Shown piece by piece: positions 32,854 through 46,179 of a stretch of DNA of 64,000 nucleotides. The stretch spans positions 62,001-126,000 of the forward strand of contig OZ020253.1 in assembly GCA_963971285.1 (NCBI GenBank), given 5' to 3'. Below the pieces are notes generated by a model. The model was not told the origin of the DNA and did no database searches. It was given only the letters and a program-made list of their open reading frames with translations. The position numbers were made by a program, and so were the translations under genes. Position 1 is the stretch's first letter. The number at the start of each line of letters is the position of its first letter. This stretch comes from Astropecten irregularis. Taxonomy: Eukaryota; Echinodermata; Asteroidea; Paxillosida; Astropectinidae.

Positions 32854-34209
32854 AGGTTGTATTACTATTAAAGTGATTAATGTTAACTTCTTGTTTCTTA
32901 GCCGACGCATTCTCAGGAATCTACATAGCATCACTATATAGCAACTCTTACTAAGCATTGTCAACTTGAACCAGAGTCAACAGCATTTGTAAGTTGTACC
33001 AAGGTCAGTGTGTGAACTAGTTGCACACTTTGGTGTATACAGTATAGTATTATGTATTGGTTGTGGCACATACCGTCATGATCGTACTCATAATACATAA
33101 ATATGCTCAGAGTTCAAGATCCTCTGAAAATCTGGATCCTGGACCTTGGCACAGATGGCTGAAATATCTGCTACATTTTTGAAAGCTGATATTTCACCAG
33201 TATGTGATAAGCCGAGTAGAGGACATGTCATAGTGGTAAACACAAAACAGAGAAAACAGGATTTTTTGTTTGTAAAATCATGGAGGTATTTGCGTCAAGG
33301 TTTAAGGGTAATTCATTGTGTAATATTCCCCCCCCCCCTTTTCCGATTACATGTGCTTCAAGAGACTTGAGACTGAACACAAAGATTTCAGACCTGACCC
33401 AAGGGACTTTGAATAGCTTGACCTACATTAAGATACTTGAATTGAGACGTGACCAAAGGGGCTTGAGACATAACGCACAAAGGACTAGGGACTTGACCCA
33501 TTTTAAGACGTGAGACTTTTTGTACACACTGAAAGCTAAACCCAAATGACTTCAGACTTCATAAAAGTGGGCCTCAAAACTTGACCAAACAAATTCAGGC
33601 TTGATCAAAAAGGGACTTGACTTGGCCACAAATATTTCAGACCTGACCCAAAGAACTTAATAAAGTACCCTAGAAGTTATGCAGTAAACATGTGATACTC
33701 AGACTCAGACCTAAACATTTCCAAACAAGTCACTCATTTGTATCATGAGGTAAAATGTAAAGGATTGGATTTCACCTGGGGAGGCCAAGTCAAAGAGAAA
33801 CATTGCAAAATTTGAAAGATATACGTGTTTCATCTAACTTGAATGGAAATTGTCTTTTAATTTTGCAGGTTTACATCATGCTATAACAGTGTCTTGAACC
33901 ATTTGTGTTAGTGAAACCCAAGGTTGCACAGCTGATTCAGATATCATTATTCAACACCCACGTGGTCTGCCTCTGTGCTGCTCAAGGTACTCATCAGTTC
34001 AGTGAACAAATTAAATTAACAAAGCATATGTTGCCATTTTTTCATGCTCTATTGGTTTTTGCATATTGTTGAATATGTTATTGATTGATAAATTGTGCTT
34101 TACAATTCACATCAGAATAGAAGCATCTATAGTAGCAAACGAGATGATATCTCATTTTGGTATTCGCTGGATGGGATACAGGTAGATAATCCGTAGACCT
34201 GGAAACATT

Positions 34210-34428
34210 ATGGAAACGGAAGCTAATAGTACTAATCATTCCTTAAAAGATTCATCATTGGAGGATATCCAAAATGATGGCATGTTAGTGCCTCCTACAT
34301 CCATATGGCAGAGAATGGTGAATATTATATTCAATTCAATTTTTAAAGCATTCTCTGAAATAACTCGAAGAGCTAGCTCGTTTTGCAATTTGACAGTTTT
34401 GAAATGTGATTTCCTACATGTAGTTAAG
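34210..34428 (+). CDS. Predicted N-terminal exon, possibly of SLC35A3
   Basis: An open frame of 73 codons from ATG ends exactly at AAG|GTAAGA, a strong donor, in phase 0. The SLC35A3 exon at 37292 begins right after an acceptor, also in phase 0, so joining them adds 73 residues. The peptide (METEANSTNHSLKDSSLEDI...) is acidic and Ser-rich, then amphipathic with FNSIFKAFSEITRR and a Cys pair. Known family members start near the Met of exon 37292, so this could be an alternative first exon, part of another transcript, or chance. Not recognised otherwise. Confidence 0.4.
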
Positions 34429-35279
34429 GTAAGAAAAAGTAAGTTTTATATAATAGTAAATTTGTCTTTGTTCAGTTTTCAATTACTTTAATTTCAGTCA
34501 GTTTCCCTTGTGGTTATTTGATGATTAAGTTTTATATAAATTAGGCTTGCCTCTCACCGACATGTATCAACACACAGTGCAGACTCAGTGCTTTTTGAGT
34601 GCACATGATACATGTCATTGAAAACTATGAAAAGCCAGAATAATTCTACTACCCTGGCAAAGGAATCTTAATAATAATAGAAAATTAAATTTTCTATTTA
34701 AAATTCAATTTATTCACAATTTCTTTTATATATACGATAGACATGTTAAGGCCTTCGCACCGATTTGTGGCTGGATTATCCCTGTCTTTATGATGTACAT
34801 TCTCCTGATTGTATGAATCAGGAAATTCAGCTAAATCTCCAGTAATAGCAGATCAGCCGCAGCCCAAGGATGTTTAGGCCTATTTGAGAAAAATGCAGAA
34901 AAGAAAAAAGTGGGCACCTTTTAACCAAATCATTGATTACACTGAATTTGTCAAACCATTTATCCCACCTGTGTCTTAATTGTTTGTTTGCCAAATTTGT
35001 TGCCCTTTTATTTGAGAAAAATCTCAGAGACAAAAATCTTCTGTTTTGTAGAAATGAAGAATTGGGGGCTGTTCCCATATTCATACTAGCCATCACTAGC
35101 CAAAAGTGTGTTTCGTTTGTTTGTTTGTTTGTTTGGGGTTGTTGGGGTGTTTGTTTGTTTTCTTTTCTTTTTTTTTCTTTTTTTTGGAGGCCCACCTTTC
35201 TCATGATTGAATGCAGTTTAGTTCAGTTCAGGTGAATATTATCTTTGTATAAGTTTTTAAGGTTGTTGTTTAATTCTAA

Positions 35280-35425
35280 ATGATTGTTTTTTATTTCTGT
35301 GAAGCGCCTTGAGCGTCAATTTTAACGGATTTGGCGCTATACAAGAATTATAATTATTTATTTTTATTTATTTATTTTATTTTATTTTATTATTTTATTT
35401 ATTTATTTTATTTTATTTATCTTCA
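35280..35425 (+). mobile_element. Retroelement 3' tail
   Basis: GCGCCTTGAGCGTC ... GGCGCTATACAAGAATTATA followed by (ATTT)n is typical of the 3' ends of LINE/SINE copies in marine invertebrates. The 5' part was not found. Confidence 0.45.
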
Positions 35426-37291
35426 ATGTACTTGTAGTTATTGAAATGAATATGACAGAGTTTGTGTAGACAAGAAAATAACTTGTCTACACTACATTTT
35501 TTTTCATATATGTCAGTATATGTATAACCATTGCACAGTTGGTTATTCAAATGTGGTGCTGTATTGAAATTACTGACAATGGCAGTGGCTAGGTTCGCAA
35601 AGGTTCAGTTGATTTCATTGTTGAAGTTTACCTTGAAATCAATAACATACCAACAGACTGGGTTCATGTACAATGTACAAGTTTGCTCTTGCAGCAAGAA
35701 TCTTTGTGCAAAGTTGGCATTCATTTTGTAGTAAACAACATGTTGTCATAGATGTTAATACAATAAATTGGGTGACCCAGAAAAATTGAAACCAAGATTT
35801 ATTAATGTTTAATCATCTTTTAATATGGCTTTTGAATATTAAATGACATATCTTAAAAGCTTAGTTCCTCAGCTTTCATTTGATACCATTTATATGATAC
35901 ATAATTCACACATGGATAAATAAAGACAATATGAAGCAAGGCTATCAAAAAGTTGTTTGCACAGCGATAGCTGAAATTCAAAGAAATTGTCACTTTTGAG
36001 AAAGAACATTCCCTGCCCTTTCAAATGATATCTCAGTCATGAGAGACAAGCGAGGGATTTGACCTAGAAACCTGTATCAACTAATAACCAACTTTATATC
36101 AGATTTATCAGTACTAGAATTATTCAAACAATGGTTGTTTATGATCCTCAAAAATGCTGTACTTTACCTTCAAAGGTTAGATTTGAAATCAGGTTTCAAC
36201 TCTTTTATTTATTTATTTTTTCGTTTGTGTGTGAAGGTTTATTAGCTCAGATGGTTAATCAAAAAGAAGTGAGATTGATGCATGAGTGCAACACTCATAC
36301 ATGTATTAAGGTCTTGGAATTCAGTTTAAAATCTACTGGTCAACTATGTTAGTGGCTCAAACAGTTTACCAGATCTGGTAAATTATGAAAACAATCAAAA
36401 CACCAAAAATGTAAATTATCTGGGGATTGTTTTTTACAGTTTGTTCTTCTGAACATTAAATTGAAAAATTATTTTTGTTTAATGGAATTAAGATGTGCCT
36501 GTGTCATATCATATTACCACCATTGACAGCTTTCTATATGTCAAGGAAACTGTTGGAAAACATTTTTTTATAATGATTTTGGTTATGAGAAATTCCACAA
36601 TTTGCTTTTCAAGTAAAGCATTTAGAACTTGTTAATACTAGGTGAACAGGCCTTGTATTTTGCACAGGTTTGGACTTGCCTGGAATAAACATGTATGTAG
36701 ATATATGCATGTGTACAGTACAGTGTACACCTTGGAGTTGCAATGCAAACAGCTGTACACAGTGGTATTGAGTATACCATACACTGTATTCAACACCTGG
36801 CGGGTCTTCTTGGCCATACATGTGCAAAATATTGATCACCAGGGCAGGACAAATACATCCACTTTATGTAGCAGGCAGACTGCTTTCTAACAGTTAGTAA
36901 TAATATTCAATAATATGCAGCTATCAATTGAATAAATCTGAATAATTCTGAAGTATGACACGTCAGCAGCAATGATTGCTGTGTACAATTGTCTTGCAAA
37001 ACAAGGTCATGTGTTTGGAAAAAATAGGGAGGGGGGGGGGGGGGTTCACATACACTTCATGCCAGTCTGGGGCTTTAATTATTTGGGGTCTTGGGTTCTA
37101 AACTATCAACTTCAAGCTGCTGCTTTTGTCCTGCTGCTGCATATTGATCATGGACTGTATCAAGAAGCCAAGCTTTAGTGATTTGAAATACAGAGTTGTA
37201 AAGGGGAAATTACAGACCTGTCTGCCTTTTCAGTTCCTGGGCCCAATCAGTATTTATGTTTCTCTCCCGTATGATTGTTTGTTTTTCACAG

Positions 37292-40200
37292 ATGCGAGCC
37301 ATCAAGTTCAACCTCAAGTATGTCTCACTAAGCGTCTTGATCCTCCAGACCACCTTGGTTGTCCTGACACTCAGGTACTCACGTACGGTCCAGGGAGAAG
37401 GGCCTAGGTACCTTAGCACCACGGCCATCGTCATGGCAGAGCTGGTCAAGATGTTAACGTGTCTCATCTTGGTACTGGCTGGTGAAGGTAGGGGGCTAAA
37501 CATTGAACAAACTTGGGATCTTTGATTTGCCCAGTCCACCATCCAATGAATGGGGTCCAGTAAAAACATTACAATACCACAATGTCTATCATTCAAATTT
37601 ACCCTCACATGGTATTTCTTCTTCTTACTTCTTACCGGTACTCTGATTGTCTTATGATGAAAAACATCTTGTCTATTCCTACTGGGTCAGCCCAAGCAAA
37701 AAGATTCTAGAAGGTATAGGTTTTGTGGATGTTCTAATCACAGTATCGGTTATTTACTTCCGGTTAGGGGGCTGGAATGTGGCAAGTCTTGTGACTATAA
37801 TCAGGGAGCAGATTATTGGCAAGCCGTTAGACACGTTGAAGTTGGCAGTACCATCAGGCCTGTACACCATACAGAACAACCTTCTATTCTTAGCTCTGTC
37901 TAACCTTGACGCTGCTACCTATCAGGTAAGACCACAAACAATTGACTGCATCTTGTACTTGATCCAGAGGTCTGGGGGTCAATACTTGCTTTTACTCAAT
38001 GTTTCTTTGATTTCTTTAAAATCAGAATAGGCCTTGCCACATTGGAGCACCAACCCCCAGGGGGTAGAGTAACACATCCCAGGGCAACCCAGGGTTGGGT
38101 GTGTACCATTTGTTGTGGGTGTGGCATGGCTTGTTGTTAACTGATGCAGCAGTTAATGGGCTTGATCTTCTGAGCAATCAAAGTTTCAGTACATATTCAC
38201 TGAATGAATCTCAATTTGTCTCTGTAGGTGACTTACCAGCTGAAGATTTTAACGACGGCCATGTTCTCTGTTATCATGCTGAGCAAAAAGCTCAACGCTT
38301 CCAAATGGGTTTCCCTGGTACTTCTCATGGCAGGTGTCGCATTAGTGCAGGTGAGTATGAGGAGTTGGTTACCAGCCCAAAAAGATACAGCAAAGCTTAA
38401 AATACAGGTGTTTTTTTTCAGGAGTTTAAATAGAACACATGAGTGTTCAAATTCAAAAGGCAAGGTCATTTTTTTGTTATATATTTACTCAATATAAAAA
38501 CTTTACAATAGTATGGAAATAAACCTGAAACCTGACACCAGTTCGTAAACTCAGGAATCAAGATGTTTCGAGTGACAATTTTTTTAAAAGTCAATTTAAA
38601 AAGTCAATTAAAGTGACAAACTGCTGCAAAAACTACTCGTGAACCAAAATAATGACCTGAAATACAATGCTCAGAGTTAGGAGGCCTGACAATTCCATCC
38701 TAGCAGGATCTTTCTCAAAGGCTAAATTCTAGTGTCATTAAACTTCTTGCATCCTGAAAAAAAAAAATACCCTTAATACCCTATCTAATAATCATGTCAT
38801 CTAATCATCATCTAATCAAATCACATATCTGTATTATTATCATTATTATTATTCCTACAAAAAACCTCAGATGCCATCAGAGAGTAAAGAACAAGGCAAG
38901 AGCGAGTCAACGTCCAAGAATCAGTTTATAGGTCTGGTAGCTGTACTCTCAGCCTGTTTCTCCAGTGGCTTTGCAGGTGTTTATTTTGAAAAGATCCTGA
39001 AGGGTTCCAAGCAGTCTATTTGGCTTCGCAACATACAGCTTGGTAAGAGCTTACTCGTTTCCTTTGTGACTTCAATCTTCATAATTGGACCTCTTCAACT
39101 TATACTGTTCTAAATCCATCAGAATTGATTTTCAATATTAGGGACAGATTGATTGATTGACTATAATAAAGATTAGGCATCATAGGGCATCACGGCCCAA
39201 TTTGGAGAACATTGAAAGAATTAGTCTTTTAGCCCTGTTTATGGTACAAAAGCACTTGCTTAACCCTAATTGGTACGATGGATAGCATCATCCAGATGTA
39301 GCAATTTAGCATTACAACTAGTCAGTTGGTGAAATTAATGTCTTTGTCTTTTCACTCTCCAGCATTCTTTGGTGTTTTGTTCGGCCTCGGTGGGGTCTTC
39401 ATGAATGACGGTGGAAAGGTTTATTCAGGAGGATTCTTCCAAGGTTACAACAAGCTGACATGGGTTGTCATATTATTCCAGGTGAAGGAATCAACTTATC
39501 ATTTTCTTGACATGGCCCCCAAAAATGTTATCAGAGAAGAAGCAATAGACATCAAAGCTGCAGGAGAAAGTAGTATCCCGTCCAACTCTCCAGCAACCAA
39601 ATTAACACAAGTCATTCTGAACAGGCTTAAGCCTAACCCTCAGTACAGAGGGTTAGGCTTAAGACCACAGGCGCTTATCACACATTACCACAGTCTTTTC
39701 AGAAGGAACTGGATATAAAAACCACACATTGCAACAGCAACACAAGCCCTAGCCCTCTGCACAAGACAAGAGGTGCTTACCACACATTAACATAGTCTTC
39801 ATATCAGGGGAACTGGATCATGATAAATTTATAGGCACAATGCTCTTATTTCTTTGTATTCTTTTGTTTTGTTTGCAGGCCTGTGGAGGTTTAATTATTG
39901 CTGCAGTCATCAAATATGCTGATAATATATTAAAAGGATTTGCTACATCGTTGTCCATTATCCTGTCAACCACGGTCTCCTACTATTTATTGAATGATTT
40001 TGTTCCATCAAGGTACTTACACGTTTTTATTTGTTGTCATTTTTATCTGGAGTTGATAATTTGATCATTATTGATCACTTTTTGAGGTATGGACATGTGA
40101 GAGATTGTGTAGGTAGTCAGGAGCACAGATAAGGAAAGGGGTTATAGAGAAAGGCATCAACAAACGTTTAGAGTGAGAGACGTAGTATTCAATGGAAAGC

Positions 40201-40622
40201 AATACATCTTGAAAAGGAAAAGTGGGAAATAGATTCAATATAAGGTTATCATAGCACAATATTTGAATACCGGACAATCAATGGTTAATCCATTGATGCT
40301 TCTTTTCAGGGTATTTAAGAGCAGCATACTGGTTAATCTGTGTTTCTAACTTGGGTTGGTGCTTTGAGATGGGCAAAACGTTTGCCCATAAATGTAGATT
40401 ATGAAGGCTTTGCAATGATATTTCCCATCAGGAAAAGAGTCTCATCATCCACTGCCTTGGTAATGCAGAGAATCATATGAATCTCACTAGTAGTTTATCT
40501 TCTTATCTTGATTTCTATTCAGCTACTTTTTTATAGGGGCTGGCCTAGTCATTGGTGCGACGTTCTTGTATGGGTACGAGCCAGCAAAGGTCAAGCAGTT
40601 ATCTGTACCCAAGCCGGTCTGA
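37292..40622 (+). CDS. SLC35A3: UDP-N-acetylglucosamine-type nucleotide-sugar transporter (SLC35A family)
   Basis: SLC35A proteins exchange cytosolic nucleotide sugar for luminal UMP across the Golgi membrane. Seven exons join in frame to 333 residues: 37292-37487, 37768-37925, 38228-38350, 38871-39042, 39363-39481, 39879-40012 and 40523-40622. Family blocks in order are NLKYVSL and [14 protein letters not shown], the signature [20 protein letters not shown] with [37 protein letters not shown], and [20 protein letters not shown]. About ten hydrophobic segments are spread through the chain. The block [15 protein letters not shown] and the overall match favour SLC35A3 over A1 or A2; the exact substrate is inferred. 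The first exon starts at its ATG directly after the splice acceptor, so an upstream exon must exist, coding or not. Confidence 0.95.
38640..38745. repeat. Interspersed repeat, also at 21780-21910
   Basis: Shares GAGTTAGGAGGC and flanking sequence with the ATPAF1 intron copy; here it lies in SLC35A3 intron 3. Confidence 0.4.
39626..39663. repeat. Perfect 16-bp inverted repeat with telomere-like CCTAACCCT
   Basis: CTTAAGCCTAACCCTC and GAGGGTTAGGCTTAAG flank a 6-nt loop in SLC35A3 intron 5. Confidence 0.85.
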
Positions 40623-41007
40623 TAACTACCTGGTCACACCAATAGCATTGGCATCACCATCTTGGAAACCTCAACAAGCAAGATAGAGTGGACAGGAATT
40701 ACTAACAGCATTGTCTGTTCGACTTTGAAGCTTACACACCGATCGGTAGAGACATTGTGTATCTAATTATGAAGGCTAGATGGAGAGCCAGTCACCAGTA
40801 AGCCTGGAAACTTAATAGATTCATGGCTATTCTTTGTCTGAAACAATAGCCACTGCTAGTGCTAGATGTGGTGTGACTGTGAATGTATGATCTTTTAGGA
40901 AGCTCCTTTGCAGCTGATATGAAACAAGTATGTGATGTGTGCAGAAAACAATTAGTATATAGTATTATTTTGTTCTGTTCCTTGAGATAAGAATGCTACA
41001 TTATTCA

Positions 41008-41013
41008 AATAAA
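41008..41013 (+). terminator. Candidate polyadenylation signal of SLC35A3
   Basis: AATAAA about 390 nt after the stop codon, in an AT-rich 3' region. The position is plausible; cleavage is not shown. Confidence 0.4.
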
Positions 41014-41554
41014 AATAATTTACAGGGATATAGATGACTCGTATGAGAAAAAGGATAGGTTACTGCAAACTCTGTATAGTGGAATGCCGCTAAAATGAAT
41101 AACTCAACATTGGGCTATATGGAAGACCATACTTGGCTCCCAGTTTTTGTGAGCAAACCATACTGAACAAAAAGCTGTTTGAATATGCACAAAATACGTG
41201 GATCCTGCTGTGCTTCTTATAGCGGCATTCCATTTTAGATTAAAAATGTAATCAGTCACCTTTTGACTTGATCCTAGCAGAATCTTTTTCTTCTTTTTAC
41301 AGACTGTCAAAAGACAATGTATTGTCTTTTCTATTGTTCCTGTATTATATCGTACTCTCATAGACTACGCACAAATGTGTACGTCTTAGGACGACCTTGA
41401 ACATAAGAAGTCCATTGGAGGACAAGAATGGTTTCATTGAAATTCCTTTACCCTATTGTCCTTGATCACACATGCATAATTTATGTATGTTTTACACTAC
41501 GCTGAGCTATGAAATTGGGTTCAACATATTATATTATATTATACACCTATACTT

Positions 41555-41635
41555 ATGGCTCAAATAACTCAATTGGTAAATGCACTAGTGCAATAATCTG
41601 GAGGTTGCAGCTTTTAATCCAGTTTGATTCACTTT
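41555..41635 (+). mobile_element. Decayed tRNA-derived SINE head
   Basis: GGCTCAAATAACTCAATTGG with AGCTTTTAATCCAGTTTGA keeps the spacing of the A- and B-box regions but with many changes. Confidence 0.4.
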
Positions 41636-41639
41636 TTTT

Positions 41640-43370
41640 GTCAGTTAATACTGAAATAATATTTTCTCTTTTCTTTTGGCCAAATCTTTGTACACAACAA
41701 ACGTGATAGGTTGTCTTCCATTGTTAAATATTTATAACTGAATTTTGTCCCCGTTAAACATCTGAAACTTAATACAGTGTAACATGCTAGTGGTCACAAT
41801 TTATTTTCTAGTTTTGTATATTGTTTTCATAAACTGCATGATCTAGTTCTCATGAGAGAAAATTTAATAGAAAGTTAATGTAATTTGAATTTACTTTTGC
41901 ACTTTCAAAACCACTGTGTACAGTTGTTTGTGGTATTTTTGGGTTTACTTTTGCATGTTTGTGTTAGATGTCAAACTGATCAAGCAATATGTTTTTAATT
42001 ACAAAGTAAAAAAAAAAAAAAAAATGAATTTTAAAGTTACAATATAATAATGCATGAAACTGTTCAAGAAAATGATGGATTAGAGATTTTGAAGGTTAAT
42101 TGTTGATGGAGCATTGTGGAAATGTACCAGTGTCCATATTGATCATTTCTTTCCTTACTGACTCCCTTCCCCAAAAAAATATCTATGAATTCCAGAGGCA
42201 ATTTCATGAAATATTATTACGTGAACATTGGTATAAAACTGAAAGGCATACTTAAAGAGAAAAAACTGTTGCAAATTCCCACACCTTTTGATTGAAAAGA
42301 GATTTACCCAAGTACGAAGCATCATGACTGGACTCCACATTAGGGGGGACTTCCACAATAGATTAACCACAATATCTCATCAGTACAACCATACTTCCTA
42401 ACTTCTATGTCCAATGGATTTTATATTTGTGGGAACAGAAGACATGATTGGCCATACAGTGACAAGAATTGGCCTGTGAATAAACCATGCACAAACAAAG
42501 GTCAACATTCTATCAGTAGTGAGCAATAATTATATTTACTATGTACAGGTTTGGGGGCATATTGAAAAACCTTCTAAAAACATGATTTTCATTTTGAATT
42601 TGATTTTGATGATGCATATACCTTGCATGTAAATAGTGAACAGGTTTCAGACAATCAGAAGCATTGTGTCTTGGGTAGCAGCAGCCAAACCAGAAAAGGC
42701 TGCTTTTTTCACTGTGTGCATAATTAATACCAACAACAACATGCTGCAGTTTCACATCACCTTTTTATTATTGTTTGTTGTTAGTTTGTTTTGGTATTTT
42801 GTTGTTCATTTTTCTGAACCAAAGTATAACGTAGTGGTGCCTTATTAACACAATATAGATTCCCTAACAACATGTCTTATATATTGAATATTAAATAGAG
42901 AAAATGTTTGTATTTTACTTTAGGAGAAAATGTTCAGAGGTATATGAAACTACATGTACAGGTATATGTATTTACCACAATATTGGAAGTCTACAAATAA
43001 AGATACTCAATGAGTATGATGAGAGCGGTTTGTATTTGTTCAAGTGATATTCTCAGGCAGCCATATGGTGACAAACATTCAGCTATTTATACACAAATAT
43101 TTGCGGCATGCACTCATTGTTAAATATGATTAAATCTGCAAACAGACATGTGGCTTCAATTATGTCCTTCAAATTAATCATCCATATTAAACAGATGTTC
43201 AGGCAAGGATATGTATTATAATTATTTTAAAACCCTGTCAGGCTTTCCCAGCTGGATTGATTGATACAAAAGAAAACACATCAGGTGCATCACACTAAAT
43301 GATTAATCTGTAAAATTCTTCCCAATTTATGGTATGTCGGCTATCAGAGGTTTTGCTATTAAATTAGCCT
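41640..43370. other. Convergent intergenic DNA, nothing recognised
   Basis: AT-rich with a poly-A run near 42010; no exon, RNA gene or repeat family was recognised. Confidence 0.4.
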
Positions 43371-43373
43371 TGC

Positions 43374-43714
43374 AGGTAGTATCCATACTTTACTTTTTGT
43401 CAAAGAAATACAGATTCGTGGGCACAAATATAAAGGAAGATACAGTAAAACTAATCTGTGAAAATTTCAGTCCCATATGGTGCCCACTTTTTGAGAAAAC
43501 AGTGAAAAACGGCCACAGTATTTCTTAAGTCTTTTAAAAGATCAAAAAGATTTCCGGTCGTTGTTTGACTAATTATTGGATAAATACAGCATTTCAGGCA
43601 GAACAATTTTAACGGTATGTTTTTACCACCACCATCTGCATACCCTGTAAGTTATAGGTAAATCTGTGAACATTTCTGTTTTGGTTTCTTACCAAAGTAT
43701 GATACTACCTTTAA
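43374..43714. mobile_element. MITE family TTTAAAGGTAGTATC, enlarged copy
   Basis: The left end AGGTAGTATCCATACTTTA and right end CCAAAGTATGATACTACCTT are inverted. The interior GTGAAAAACGGCCACA is shared with the copy at 17950-18126. About 170 bp of extra sequence lies before the right end. Confidence 0.75.
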
Positions 43715-43809
43715 AGGTACAGGAAAAAAATCTTCCAAAACTGAATTAACATTTGTCAGTTCTCACGAAACATCCTTACAATGTAACATGGCCAAAGCCA
43801 AACTGGACA

Positions 43810-44130
43810 AGTGTAAGGGTCAAAATCTAGGGCTATTGTTAGGGTCAAAATCTAGGGCAATTGTTAGGGTCAAAATCTAGGGCCATTCGCAGGGTCAAAA
43901 TCTAGGGCCAATGTTAGGGTCAAAATCTAGGGCCAATGTTAGGGTCAAAATCTAGGACACAAATCTTAAGAGAAATGTTAAAACACAATAGTAGGGTCAA
44001 AATCCAGGGGCCAACATGTTATGACCAGAAATCTAGAGCCAAAATTTATAGGAAAAATGCTACAGCCAAATTCTAGGGGCCAATGTAAGAGTCAAAATGT
44101 AGGTCCAAAGTTAGGGTCAAAATCTAGCAA
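43810..44130. repeat. ~25-bp minisatellite (AGGGTCAAAATCTAGGGCC)
   Basis: About a dozen copies, well conserved on the left (43820-43960) and degenerate on the right. Confidence 0.9.
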
Positions 44131-44139
44131 GTCTCTTCA

Positions 44140-46130
44140 TAAATTGAAGCGCAGTACAAATTGTGATAGCATGACAATATCACAAAATGATCACCTGTAT
44201 GACCCCAACAAATTGTTTATTAATAAAATGTTGGTATACAAAATATGTTAATCAGTTTGCTGCTAGCATCAATCACAGCCTATTATGCATGGTAGGAAAT
44301 GGCAACCACAGATCAAGTTTGCGCATTCTCCTACCAAAGTAACTGACCAAATGCAGTATTTTGATTTAGCAAGGGCCGTGTAAGAAAATACATGTCATGC
44401 ATGTACATGACATTGCATTTTAGTGATGTAAAGTCTCTACCCACAAGTAGAGACTTTCCCAGTGTGTCAGGTCCCAGAGTCAGGGTGTCTTTGTGCACAG
44501 GCTAGAAGGACAACAAATACTTTCTTACAGTGGGTTCCTCATGTAATATCTCACAAATTTGTCAATTACAAATTGGAAAGTTTATTTATTCTCTTCATAA
44601 TATCATTGAGACACACATATGACTGCACTAGCTAAGTTAAAATGTTGCTTGAAAAATTCCCTTTTTTATCTTAACACCCTGTGCTGTGTTCAGGCAAAAC
44701 TATAAAAAAAAATATATCTGTACAATCAATATTTTATGACATTCGATTACAAATTCAAACACTAGCACCAAAAGAGTTGCAATATTAGTATGCTCTGGAT
44801 ATAAGGCTACAAGTTCTTATCATTAAAACACACTTGGATATTAAATGCAATGAGAAATATGTACGGACGGAGTGAATTCAATATACATGCATATGCATAG
44901 CTCTTATAGTACTATCCTGTGAGGTAATTAAGTATCATATTCTCAGCAACCAAACTTGTCCATTGTTTTCTGTTTATAAGATTCAGTCATAAATAAGATT
45001 TATGATTTTTAACATCTAATTCCGAAAACTACATGGAATATTAAATCTGAAAGCAGAAATTTAGGATTTTGGCTAAATGGACCTATCTCTCCTTCTGAAC
45101 TATAAACAAAATAAACAAAACAAAATTAACAAATGACAAAACAAAATTAACAAACAACAAAACAAAATAGAATTAAGCCTACATTTACTAGCAATTAATG
45201 GAAACGGGAACATGCTTTACAGGTTTTAACAGTGCTGGAATAAGGAGATTCCACACACTGAAAACTGCCAAAGTATTCTTGGTACCAGACCAAGAGTGTC
45301 TCACTTGAATGATAGTCTGGCGATGCCAATCATAACAATACAACAGCATGGCAAGATTTACAGAACATATTGCTCTATTGGTGGTTACCAAATTAATCTG
45401 AATGTTATATAACATAATATCCTCATCAATCAACTCACTATGCACTGAATGTCTGAGTGAAGATAATCACGGTGAGTACTGTAATGAGCCCTAGTCATGA
45501 TTGAGTATTCTACACGGTATCAGCATGTGTATGGTGGTTTAACCATGGAGGTAGGAAACCATGGTTTAACTATGCAACACCTTCCTTGATTGTAGCTTTT
45601 ACTGTGCGTGTACAGTTTATGTAGCTTCCACTCCTGGTGAGTAAAGGCTATATGGCCTATCACTGGACTGGACAGCTACGATTGCTTAGTTACGATGATC
45701 GTAACCCTTGACAAATAATCATAAAAACTAAGAGGGTAGGAATCTGCCCAAATCGCTAAATTTTGAATTTAAACATGTTATGCCACAAGGCACTTGAAAA
45801 TGGTAGAAATAATATCACGCATACGTTTTAAGTGTACATTTGAATTTCTGAGTTGTCAAAATGGTTGAGGCATGTATAGCGCCCTCATGTGGTGACAACA
45901 CAATGTGAATAATGTGTATATTGATGAAAGTCTGAATTATTTTCTGCAGGTACTGTACATTGCAATCAATTCCATTCTGTTGTAGTTATATACTCAGTAG
46001 TAAATTTGAAACTGTTGGTCTGTACTGAAATTTGGCAAAGCAGACAATGATAACGATCTTCATCAATCCTGAAATCTTCTTTGGGTTTGAAGTAATAGTG
46101 ACAATGCAATCATATACATGTTAATAATCT
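44140..46130. other. Convergent intergenic DNA, nothing firm recognised
   Basis: Contains a perfect short palindrome GTTACGATGATCGTAAC near 45690, related to the large palindrome at 56684-56778, and an AAACAAAAT-rich tract near 45105-45175. Confidence 0.4.
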
Positions 46131-46179
46131 GTATAATTGTCCTATTGTATGTTGTTTGTTGGCAGTGTGGCATGGTACC

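Larger units (their letters stand above)
31096..34209. other. Divergent intergenic region between ATPAF1 and SLC35A3
   Basis: Besides the foldbacks listed separately, it contains a degenerate run of GACTTGACCC-like motifs (33355-33680) and a C-run near 33331. The DNA just upstream of the ATPAF1 start (31096-31300) should hold its promoter; no TATA box is evident. Confidence 0.4.
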
